Shown: piece by piece, positions 35,341 to 42,647 of the stretch
Layout of the letters: each line of letters opens with the position of its first letter
How positions within the stretch are numbered: the first letter of the stretch is position 1
NCBI GenBank assembly: GCA_016930595.1
Contig: JAFGGJ010000029.1
Span: forward strand, 1-53,263
Length of the DNA stretch: 53,263 nt
Origin: Planctomycetota bacterium
GTDB lineage: Bacteria > Planctomycetota > SZUA-567 > JAFGGJ01
Reading direction: 5' to 3'
Notes under the pieces: model-generated
The model's input: only the letters and a program-made list of their open reading frames with translations
Told to the model about the DNA's origin: nothing
The model's database searches: none
Translations under genes and position numbers: made by a program

Positions 35341-36216
35341 ATGCCGGAGCTTGGATGCAAAGTTACCATAGTTGTTGATAACCTCGTCTACAGGCAGGGG
35401 CTTTGTGGCGAAGCCGGACTCGCGACGCTCATAGAAACCTCCCGCGGCGCCGTGATGCTCGACACCGGCCAGGGCATAGCCCTGGGACATAACCTCTGGG
35501 AGCTTTTCCCGGGGCTGGACCGCCTAAGTGCCCTTGCCCTTTCACACGGTCACATGGACCATACCGGCGGCATCGGCGCCCTCACCAGTTTTCTGGGCCT
35601 GGATGTGGAAATGCCCTCCGCCGCCGAGGCTTTCCCCGCACTTTTCGCTCATCCCGATATCGAACGGCGCAAGTACTCAAAACGTTCTTACGGGTTCCGG
35701 GAGATCGGCCTTACTGAATCGCTGGACGTCTATTTCCCCCACGAAGTCATTACCCTGTCAACCGAGCCGCTCGAAATGATCCCCGGCGTCACGTTCCTCG
35801 GCGAACTGCCGCGTATCGCCGAAGCGCCCTGGCCGCCCGGACATTTCTTCCGCATGGCGCAGGATTCGGATGAATACGAGCCGGATCCGCTCCTCGACGA
35901 TACCGCCCTTGTGGTGGACGGTTCCGAAGGTATCGTCGTCGTGACCGGCTGCACGCACAGCGGCCTTGACAACCTGGCCGCCTCCCTGGAAGAGAACTTC
36001 CACGGCAGGCCCGTCCAGGCGCTGATCGGAGGCCTGCATATAGGTTCTGCCGACGCCGACTACATGGCGCGTTCCGTCGACGCTCTCAGGCGGATTGCCC
36101 CGGCACTTATCGTCCCGCACCACTGCTCCGGCATCGGCGGTTATGAAAAACTGAAAGACGTGTTCGGCGATGCCGTTGAGCTGGGGTTTGTCGGCCAGGC
36201 CTATACTTTTTCCTGA
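35341..36216 (+). CDS. MBL-fold hydrolase of the MJ0301/cPPB2 type
   Basis: A 291-residue metallo-beta-lactamase-fold protein. The zinc motif SHGHMDHTGG (about residues 63-72) is followed by further ligands in VVTGCTHSGLDN (about 200-211) and a C-terminal PHHCSG. This arrangement matches the family annotated as 7,8-dihydropterin-6-methyl-4-(ribofuranosyl)-aminobenzene-phosphate synthase-like, whose members in bacteria mostly have unknown substrates. GGGGGA precedes the ATG by seven bases. It is convergent with the diaminopropionate ammonia-lyase gene. Confidence 0.88.
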   Translation: MPELGCKVTIVVDNLVYRQGLCGEAGLATLIETSRGAVMLDTGQGIALGHNLWELFPGLDRLSALALSHGHMDHTGGIGALTSFLGLDVEMPSAAEAFPALFAHPDIERRKYSKRSYGFREIGLTESLDVYFPHEVITLSTEPLEMIPGVTFLGELPRIAEAPWPPGHFFRMAQDSDEYEPDPLLDDTALVVDGSEGIVVVTGCTHSGLDNLAASLEENFHGRPVQALIGGLHIGSADADYMARSVDALRRIAPALIVPHHCSGIGGYEKLKDVFGDAVELGFVGQAYTFS

Positions 36217-36254
36217 TTCCCCGGGACGCGTTCTCCACCCGGGCGGAAGGACAC

Positions 36255-37412
36255 TCATCCGGATACTATCTCGTTGTATTTCTCCGGGTCCGTGTCCCCC
36301 TCGGTGTTGATTACCATTACCACGGATTTTTCATTCAGGCCGACCGCACGCGCCTCGTCCGGCACTTCTTTCATCAGGGCTGCCAGTGCGCCAAGACCCG
36401 CCGCCCCGGATTCGCCGCTGACTATCGCGGCATCCTGTCCCCGCGGATGTGCCAGGCGCCGCATGGCCGTGCTCGCCCATTCGTCCCCTATCGCCGCAAA
36501 AGCTTCGAACCGGTCCCGTATTACCGGCCAGGCTATGCTGCTCGGCGTGGCACAGTTCAGACCCGCCATTATCGTCCGCCCGTTTCCGGCGGCTCTTCTT
36601 GATGTCCCGTCGTCGCCCTGTACGGACTCGAACAGGCAGGCCGCTTCCACGGGTTCTACCGAGATCAGCACCGGCCCGCCAGGATAATAACCCGCCGCCG
36701 CCGCCGCCAGAGCCCCCACCCCGGCTTGCACCAGTATCACGTCCGGCAGGGCCACGCCCCTTTCCGCCATCTGGGCGGCTGCTTCGTGAAACAACGTAAA
36801 ATATCCTTCCTGTATCCACCCGGGCACTTCCGTGTAGCCCTCCCATGACGTGTCGGAAATAATCTGCCTGCCGTATTTCCCGGCCTCTTCCGCAGCGGTT
36901 TTCACCGCGTCGTCATAGTCGCCTTTGACTGTGATTACGTTGGCCCCGAGTTCCTCCATGGCACTTGTCCGCGCGGCGGCCGTCCCGTCGGGCACGTATA
37001 TTACCGCCGGGCATTTCAGCAGTCCCGCCGTCCAGGCGACCGCACGTCCGTGGTTGCCGTCGGTCGCCGTGGTGAACGACACGGGTCCGACCGCTTTTAT
37101 CGCCCGCCCCGACAGGAATTCCCGGGGATTCGTATCGATGCCCAGTTCCGCACAGCGCTTCGCCACCCAGCGGTAGATCGCATAGCTGGCGCCGAGCACC
37201 TTGAACGCTTTCAGGTCGAAACGCTTCGATTCGTCCTTCAGGAAAAGCCGGCCTACCCCGAGTTCCGCTGCAAGGCTCCGCAGTTCAACAAGCGGGGTGG
37301 GAGCGTACCCGGGCAACTCCGTGTGGAAATCCACGGCTCCGCCGGGCAACGGATCCGGTATGCTGCCGCCGCTTTTTGCATAAGGGCTGGTTATCAGTCG
37401 CACCGATGTCAT
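36255..37412 (-). CDS. Diaminopropionate ammonia-lyase
   Basis: A 385-residue PLP enzyme of the YgeX family, which splits 2,3-diaminopropionate to pyruvate and ammonia. YAPTPLVELRSLAAELGV and LKDESKRFDLKAFKVLGAS are characteristic, with the PLP lysine at Lys71; TTATDGNHGRA and the glycine-rich VQAGVGALAAA complete the cofactor site. Sequence and length are typical. GGAAGG stands seven bases upstream of the ATG. It is a single-gene unit between its own promoter and a convergent MBL gene. Confidence 0.9.
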   Translation of the reverse strand: MTSVRLITSPYAKSGGSIPDPLPGGAVDFHTELPGYAPTPLVELRSLAAELGVGRLFLKDESKRFDLKAFKVLGASYAIYRWVAKRCAELGIDTNPREFLSGRAIKAVGPVSFTTATDGNHGRAVAWTAGLLKCPAVIYVPDGTAAARTSAMEELGANVITVKGDYDDAVKTAAEEAGKYGRQIISDTSWEGYTEVPGWIQEGYFTLFHEAAAQMAERGVALPDVILVQAGVGALAAAAAGYYPGGPVLISVEPVEAACLFESVQGDDGTSRRAAGNGRTIMAGLNCATPSSIAWPVIRDRFEAFAAIGDEWASTAMRRLAHPRGQDAAIVSGESGAAGLGALAALMKEVPDEARAVGLNEKSVVMVINTEGDTDPEKYNEIVSG

Positions 37413-37439
37413 CCCGGTACCTTCCCTTGGGTCGCAGTC

Positions 37440-37468
37440 ATGTTACCATGTCGGGGCTTCGGTTACAA
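37440..37468 (-). promoter_or_regulatory. Promoter of diaminopropionate ammonia-lyase gene
   Basis: On the minus strand, TTGTAA (37468-37463), a 17-base spacer and TAACAT (37445-37440), 28 bases before the ATG. It starts just past the terminator of the upstream toroid gene. Confidence 0.5.
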
Positions 37469-37502
37469 AGAAAAAGGGCCGGGTTCGTTTCGAACCCGGC
37501 CC
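37467..37502 (-). terminator. Intrinsic terminator of toroid paralogue 1
   Basis: A perfect 12-base stem, GGGCCGGGTTCG with CGAACCCGGCCC, around a three-base loop (37476-37502). On the minus strand it is followed by TTTTTCTTT. It lies 19 bases after the stop of the toroid gene. This is the clearest Rho-independent terminator in the window. Confidence 0.9.
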
Positions 37503-37521
37503 CTGTGCAATCTCAAAACTG

Positions 37522-38982
37522 TCAGCGATACATCGGCAGGTAACGGTAGTACACTTCCAGGCACAGCGCTCCGAGCGCGGTCGAATACACGCGGCCGCCG
37601 CGGGGACACCAGTGCCCTACCGGGTCCCACGATCCGTCTTCATCGCCGCCCCTGCGCTGGGTGGGCAGCAGCGATCCCTTCATTGCCACGTTCCACTTCT
37701 TCCAGTAGTCGCCGCCGACCTGGAACATCCCCAGCGTTCCATAGTACCAGTAGTAGAAGTTCACCTGTTCGTTGGCGGCGCCCCAGCTCGGCAGGCTTTC
37801 CAGCAGATATTCCGCTCCGCCTCTCAACAGCGGGTCGTCCGGCTTCCATCCCATGAACAGCCTCCCCACCATGCCCACGGCCGTCAGCGGACGCGACGCC
37901 TGCTGCTTGCTCTGGTACCCGGTCCGGCCGGAATAGTTATCATCCGTTGTTACCTTGTCCAGCCAGTTGATCGCTCCCTGGAATCCTTCTCCCGGGACCT
38001 TCAGGCCCGCCACTTTGCCTGACTTGAGCTGCATTATGAACCACCCGGTCACCGATGTGTCGGGTTCCTGTCTCGGGCTGTAGCGCCACCCCGAGTAGGG
38101 TACCTGGTGTTCGTTTATCGAGTAATCTATCGCTTTCTGCGCCGCGGCTCCGGTTCCCGGTACCTTCGCCATGCCGTAGGCTTCCGAAAGAGCCATCCCG
38201 CATATCGAATGGTGGTATCCCAGTCCCCCGCGGGTAGATGCCTTCCCTATACAGCCGTTGGCGTCCTGCTGCGAGATCATCCACTTCACCGCCTTCAGAA
38301 CGGTGTTCTTGTATTTGCCCGTTCTTTCCGTGTGCCCGGCCCCCAGGAACGCAAGCGCCGCCAGTCCGGTTATGCCGGCGTCGGTGTCTTCGCCTTCGTA
38401 TTTCTCGCCGTCCCAGTGCCCGTCGGCTTCCTGGTGACGCGCCAGCCACTCAAGGGCGCGGTTCACGGCGTTTTCCGTGTCGCTGCCGCCGCCGCCCCTC
38501 TGCAGTGCCCGTTTGCGGCCGCCGCCCGTCCGGTACCCGAACAGCCCCGCTCCACCGCCCCCGACGCCCAGGTATCCGACCGTCCCCGTCCCGCCCAGCG
38601 GAATATCCGATATGGCGTCTTCGTCCCCGTGCGCCATATCCAGGTCCATGTCGTCCTCGGTCTCCATGTGGTCTTCTTCGTTCTCTTCGTGGACTATGAC
38701 CTCGGTCTCGACTTCTTCCACCTCTTCCCGCTGGATGATTTCCTCTTCCTTGCGCTCTTCCTGTTCTTCCTTCTTCACGAAGTTCGTGAAGACCGTTCCC
38801 TCGTCGTTGTCCTTGCCGGACGCCACGATTATCGTCATGGTGATGAGCAGGAACGTAACGTGGACTAGGACCGACAGTATCCACCATGGAGCCGATCCGA
38901 ACTGGTCCTGGATCGCGTCCAGCCACGACGCGCTCGGCGGCGCATAATACTGGTCTTCCATATCGTCGTATACTTCTCCCAT
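37522..38982 (-). CDS. Membrane-anchored alpha/alpha-toroid protein, paralogue 1
   Basis: A 486-residue protein of the prenyltransferase/squalene oxidase repeat class. A cytoplasmic N-terminus (WLDAIQDQFGSAPWW) leads to a single membrane span (about 32-52), a very acidic Glu-rich stretch (about 65-120), the motif MAHGDEDAISDIPLGGTG and a Gly-rich linker. The toroid then runs from about residue 165 to the end, with the QW-like HQEADGHWDG and the end motif GGDEDGSWDPVGHW. I see no DxDD cyclase motif, so terpene cyclisation is unlikely. The ATG at 38982 has AAGGAG upstream. It is followed by a strong terminator and is the last of three tandem paralogues. Confidence 0.85.
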   Translation of the reverse strand: MGEVYDDMEDQYYAPPSASWLDAIQDQFGSAPWWILSVLVHVTFLLITMTIIVASGKDNDEGTVFTNFVKKEEQEERKEEEIIQREEVEEVETEVIVHEENEEDHMETEDDMDLDMAHGDEDAISDIPLGGTGTVGYLGVGGGGAGLFGYRTGGGRKRALQRGGGGSDTENAVNRALEWLARHQEADGHWDGEKYEGEDTDAGITGLAALAFLGAGHTERTGKYKNTVLKAVKWMISQQDANGCIGKASTRGGLGYHHSICGMALSEAYGMAKVPGTGAAAQKAIDYSINEHQVPYSGWRYSPRQEPDTSVTGWFIMQLKSGKVAGLKVPGEGFQGAINWLDKVTTDDNYSGRTGYQSKQQASRPLTAVGMVGRLFMGWKPDDPLLRGGAEYLLESLPSWGAANEQVNFYYWYYGTLGMFQVGGDYWKKWNVAMKGSLLPTQRRGGDEDGSWDPVGHWCPRGGRVYSTALGALCLEVYYRYLPMYR

Positions 38983-39019
38983 GACGACAATCTCCTTTCC
39001 GCTTTCATGTACTTTCAGC

Positions 39020-39036
39020 GGGGAACCATGTTCCCC
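39020..39036 (-). promoter_or_regulatory. Leader hairpin upstream of toroid paralogue 1
   Basis: GGGGAAC-N3-GTTCCCC forms a perfect 7-base stem with a three-base loop, 38 bases upstream of the start codon and upstream of the ribosome-binding site. It could stabilise the transcript or bind a regulator. Confidence 0.4.
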
Positions 39037-39118
39037 AACCATTGTAACGCAATATCCGTCCCGCGGTTCGGGAAAATTTTCACCAAATTGAAGATTTTAC
39101 AAAAAGCCCCCGAAACGC

Positions 39119-39130
39119 GTTGTGCACAAC
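39119..39130. promoter_or_regulatory. Palindrome GTTGTGCACAAC
   Basis: A perfect 12-base palindrome in the upstream region of toroid paralogue 1, next to AT-rich DNA. It is a possible operator; no regulator is assigned. Confidence 0.3.
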
Positions 39131-39351
39131 GGCACAAGAACCGTCCTAACCCCCTGTGTCAAAAGGCGTTAGAACAGCACGCCCCCGGGCGCCCTCTCCC
39201 GCCGGCCCTTCGCCTCCGGCTGAACATTTGTCTGCCGCCCTTTCGATTCACCTCTCCATGGCCGCAGCCCGCCGGCGAGCGGCACACCGGCGGGCACGGC
39301 TCTCTTCCCGGGTCTGCTGAAGTCGGACGGACTTTGCCCCGGGTCGTTCCA

Positions 39352-39370
39352 GGTGTGCTTCGCGCACACC
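39352..39370 (-). terminator. Hairpin after toroid paralogue 2
   Basis: GGTGTGC and GCACACC form a 7-base stem around a five-base loop, six bases after the stop. No T-tract follows, so it is a weak or Rho-assisted terminator at best. Confidence 0.4.
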
Positions 39371-39376
39371 GCTTGT

Positions 39377-40834
39377 TCAGTGATACATCGGCAGGTACAG
39401 GAAGTACACCTCCATGCACAGCGCCCCCATCGCCGTCGAATACACCCGGCCTCCCCTTGAACACCAGTGCCCCACCGGGTCCCACGACCCGTCTTCGTCC
39501 CCGCCGCGGCGCTGCGTCGGCACCAGGGCCGTTTTCATCGCCGAGTTCCACCTCTTCCAGTAGTCCCCGCCCATCTGGAACATCCCCAGCGTCCCGTAGT
39601 ACCAGTAGTAGAAGTTCACCCGCTCGTTCGCCGCTCCCCAGTGCGGCAGGTCTTCCGCAAGGTATTCCGCCGCCCCCCGGAGTATCGGGTCGTTCGGCTT
39701 GTATCCCATGAACAGGCGTGATACCAGCCCCACCGACGTCAGCGTCCGGGACGCCTGCGCCTTGGACTGGTATCCCGTGCGTCCCGAATAATCGTCCGTG
39801 TCGGTCACCTTGTCCAGAAAATTGATCGCCCCCTGGAAACTCTCGTCCGGTACCTTCAGCCCCGCCACCTTGGCTGATTTCATCTGCATCACGAACCATC
39901 CCGTCACCGACGTGTCCGGTTCCTGCCGGGCGTTGTATCTCCACCCCGAATACGGCACCTGGTGCACGTTGGCCGAATAGTCCACCGCCTTCTGCGAAGC
40001 CGCTCCGGTTGCCGGTCTCTTGGACATGGCGTAGGCCTGCGCCAGCGCCATCCCGCAGATCGCGTGGTGGTAGCCCAGCCCGCCGCGGCTCGACTTCCTC
40101 CCTATGCACCCGTCGGCGTCCTGCTGCGAAATCATCCACTTCACCGCGGCGCGCACGGTTTTCTGATAGCGTCCGGACGTCTCCGTGTTCCCGGTCCCCA
40201 GGAACGCCAGTGTCGCCAGCCCCGTTATGCCGGCGTCGCTGTCTTCCCCTTCGTATTTCTCGCCGTCCCACCGGCCGTCGGCTTCCTGGTGACGCGCCAG
40301 CCAGTCGAGCGCCCTGTCCAGCACGAATTTCGTGCCGTCGCCTCCGAAATCGCCGCGCCCCCTGTCCTGGCCGCCGCCGGTCCTGTACCCCAGCAGGCCG
40401 CTTACCCCGCCGCCGACGCCGACCGTGCCCACCACGCCCGTGCCCCCCAGCGGGATATCCGATATGGCGTCTTCGTCCCCGTGCGCCATGTTCAGCTCCA
40501 TGTCGTCCTCGGTCTCCATGTGGTCTTCAGGATCTTCTTCCCGCAATATGGTTTCCACCTCCGGTTCTTCGAAATTCTCTTTTTTCAGAAAGTCCTCTAT
40601 CTCCTTTTCCTTCTGTTCCTCCTTGTTCACGAAATGCGTGGTTATCAGTGTTTCCTGCCGGTCCTGGGCGGACGCCACCACCCACATCATGGCTATGAGC
40701 AGGGCCGTCACGTGCACCAGCACCGACAGTATCCACGACGGCGCGGACCCGAACTGGTCCTGCAGCGCATCGAGCCACGACGCCTCCGCGTACCCGTACG
40801 ACGCTTCCTCCATCGCTTCGTATTCTTCCGTCAT
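39377..40834 (-). CDS. Membrane-anchored alpha/alpha-toroid protein, paralogue 2
   Basis: A 485-residue paralogue of the 37522-38982 protein with the same plan: cytoplasmic WLDALQDQFGSAP, one membrane span (about 33-54), a charged Glu/Lys stretch, MAHGDEDAISDIPLGGTG (identical to paralogue 1), a Gly-rich linker and the toroid from about residue 165. GYHHAICGMAL and GGDEDGSWDPVGHW are shared by the family. Its acidic stretch is shorter and more Lys-rich than in paralogue 1. AAGGAG precedes the ATG by nine bases. The gene follows paralogue 3 by 93 bases with no clear terminator between them. Confidence 0.85.
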   Translation of the reverse strand: MTEEYEAMEEASYGYAEASWLDALQDQFGSAPSWILSVLVHVTALLIAMMWVVASAQDRQETLITTHFVNKEEQKEKEIEDFLKKENFEEPEVETILREEDPEDHMETEDDMELNMAHGDEDAISDIPLGGTGVVGTVGVGGGVSGLLGYRTGGGQDRGRGDFGGDGTKFVLDRALDWLARHQEADGRWDGEKYEGEDSDAGITGLATLAFLGTGNTETSGRYQKTVRAAVKWMISQQDADGCIGRKSSRGGLGYHHAICGMALAQAYAMSKRPATGAASQKAVDYSANVHQVPYSGWRYNARQEPDTSVTGWFVMQMKSAKVAGLKVPDESFQGAINFLDKVTDTDDYSGRTGYQSKAQASRTLTSVGLVSRLFMGYKPNDPILRGAAEYLAEDLPHWGAANERVNFYYWYYGTLGMFQMGGDYWKRWNSAMKTALVPTQRRGGDEDGSWDPVGHWCSRGGRVYSTAMGALCMEVYFLYLPMYH

Positions 40835-40927
40835 CTCGTCACGCTCCTTCCCCGGATTTCGGTCGCGAACCCGGACTCTCTTTCGCCCTGTTCCTGTATG
40901 CCGTTCATGGTCCCGTTCCGCCTTTCC

Positions 40928-42388
40928 TCACCTGTGGAACAGCGGACTGTAGATTATGTATATCTCCAGGCACAGCGCCCCCATCGCCGTCGAATACACC
41001 CGTCCGCCCCTCGAGCACCACTGCCCCACCGGGTCCCATGACCCGTCCTCGTCGCCGCCGGCGCGCTGGTTCGCGGTCAGAGGTTCCTTCATCGCGGGGT
41101 ACCACTTCTTCCAGTAGTCTCCCCCCAGCTGGAACATCGCCACCCCGGCGTAGTACCAGTAGTAGAAGTTGACGTGTTCGTTCGCGTTGCCCCATGCCGG
41201 CAGGTCGTCGATTATGTAGTCGGCGGCGCCTCTTATCACCGGGTCCTTCAGCGGGTTCTCGCCGGGCGGCCGCGTGAACAACCTCCCCGTCAGCGCCACC
41301 GCCGTCAGCGTCCTGTTGAACTGCCTCCTGTCCTGGTACCCCGCCCTGCCCGCGTAGTCGCCGGCGTTCGTCACCTTGTCCAGGAAATTCGTCGCCCCGA
41401 TGAACGATTCCGCCGGCACCTTCAGCCTGGCCACCTGCGCCGACTTGAGCTGCATCATGAACCACCCCGTCACCGACGTGTCGGGTGTTTCCCGCGCTCC
41501 GTAGCGCCACCCCGAGTACGGCACCTGGTGCACGTATACGGAATAGTCCACGGCCTTCTGCGCCGCTTCGCCGGTCGGCCGCCTCTTCGACATGGCGTAC
41601 GCCTGCGCCAGCGCCATCCCGCATATCGAATGATGATAACCCAGGCCCCCGCACCTGCTCGTCCTGCCTATGCATCCGTCGTCCTGCTGCTCGCGGATCA
41701 TCCATCCCACCGCCCTGCTGACGTTCGCCCTGTACCTGCCGGAAGTCTCCGTGTGCCCGGCCCCCAGGAATGCCAGCGTCGCCAGTCCCGTTATGCCGGC
41801 ATCGGTGTCCTCCCCCTCGTGCTTTTCTCCGTCCCAGTGCCCGTCGGCCTCCTGGTGGCGCGCCAGCCACTCAAGGGCGCGGGCGAGCGCGTGGCGGCGG
41901 TCGGGGTCCAGCCTCCCGGGGTCGCGGTCCCGGTACGGGTCGCCCACGGGCAGACCCTTCCTGCCGCCGGGGTCTCCACCGGGCCCCATTATCGGTATCC
42001 TCGTGTCGAATTCCGCTATCCCGGTCTCCCCGAGTCCGTCCGTCCCCTTCAGAACGTCCAGCTCCGCCTCGATTTCAGGGTCCGGGTTGTACTCCACGTT
42101 CGAAAACTTCAATTCGCACGTAACGTCCGGGTCCGTCGTGGCGGTCTCCGGAAGCTCCTCCACCGTCCTCTCCCTGTTTTCCACCGCCTTGTCCGGCAGC
42201 AGCACGAACTTCTCCGAAATCGTATCGGGCTTTCTGGCCACTATCACCACCATCGCTGTCAGCAGGAACAGCATGTGCAGCAGTATCGATATCAGCCACC
42301 ACGGAGTCGCCCCGAACTGGTCCTGGAGTGCGTCCGCCAGTCCCGCCGAACGCTCCGCTCCGGCTTCTTCCACGGCGAACGTGTTCAT
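40928..42388 (-). CDS. Membrane-anchored alpha/alpha-toroid protein, paralogue 3
   Basis: A 486-residue third copy, the most divergent. It keeps LADALQDQFGATPWW, a membrane span (about 32-52) and the toroid from about residue 165 (HQEADGHWDGEK, GYHHSICGMAL, GGDEDGSWDPVGQW), but lacks the acidic MAHGDEDAISDIPLGG linker, having a different Pro/Gly/Asp-rich linker instead (PIMGPGGDPGGRKG). AGGAGG stands six bases before the ATG. It is the first gene of the array in transcription order. Its near-identical length despite a changed linker suggests conserved spacing between membrane and toroid. Confidence 0.85.
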   Translation of the reverse strand: MNTFAVEEAGAERSAGLADALQDQFGATPWWLISILLHMLFLLTAMVVIVARKPDTISEKFVLLPDKAVENRERTVEELPETATTDPDVTCELKFSNVEYNPDPEIEAELDVLKGTDGLGETGIAEFDTRIPIMGPGGDPGGRKGLPVGDPYRDRDPGRLDPDRRHALARALEWLARHQEADGHWDGEKHEGEDTDAGITGLATLAFLGAGHTETSGRYRANVSRAVGWMIREQQDDGCIGRTSRCGGLGYHHSICGMALAQAYAMSKRRPTGEAAQKAVDYSVYVHQVPYSGWRYGARETPDTSVTGWFMMQLKSAQVARLKVPAESFIGATNFLDKVTNAGDYAGRAGYQDRRQFNRTLTAVALTGRLFTRPPGENPLKDPVIRGAADYIIDDLPAWGNANEHVNFYYWYYAGVAMFQLGGDYWKKWYPAMKEPLTANQRAGGDEDGSWDPVGQWCSRGGRVYSTAMGALCLEIYIIYSPLFHR

Positions 42389-42529
42389 TTTCCGCCTCCT
42401 TTATACCGGACTTAACGCAGTCCCGGATTGCACGGTTCGCGTCCTTCCGCGGAATTTTTTCGTGCTATGCCGCAAAAGTATCGGCGCCCGGCCGTCCCTC
42501 CGCCTCCCGCCCGCCGGCGTGCATTTGCC

Positions 42530-42558
42530 TTGTTAGTTTCGTTGTGTCGTGATATAAT
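42530..42558 (+). promoter_or_regulatory. Promoter of GT4/GH130 unit
   Basis: TTGTTA (42530-42535), a 17-base spacer and a perfect TATAAT (42553-42558). The expected leader is about 83 bases before the ATG at 42648. Confidence 0.6.
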
Positions 42559-42647
42559 TTCATCCGTCGTTGTTGTCGGGGTGGCGGTGTGGAAGTCCTC
42601 GCCGCGCGATAGCCCCGGCCGTTGCGTTAAAAAGCAAAGGAGTCCTT

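Larger units (their letters stand above)
38983..39376. other. 394-base gap between toroid paralogues 1 and 2
   Basis: No gene is seen. On the minus strand it holds a hairpin after paralogue 2 (39352-39370), a palindrome GTTGTGCACAAC (39119-39130), an AT-rich patch (39070-39105), a TACAAT-like -10 and a leader hairpin (39020-39036) before paralogue 1. The layout suggests that paralogue 1 is transcribed separately. Confidence 0.6.

Noticed and set aside
37522..42388. Squalene or terpene cyclases
   Set aside because: The toroid repeats fit, but the class II cyclase DxDD motif is not seen and each protein has a membrane anchor and exported acidic linker unlike cyclases.
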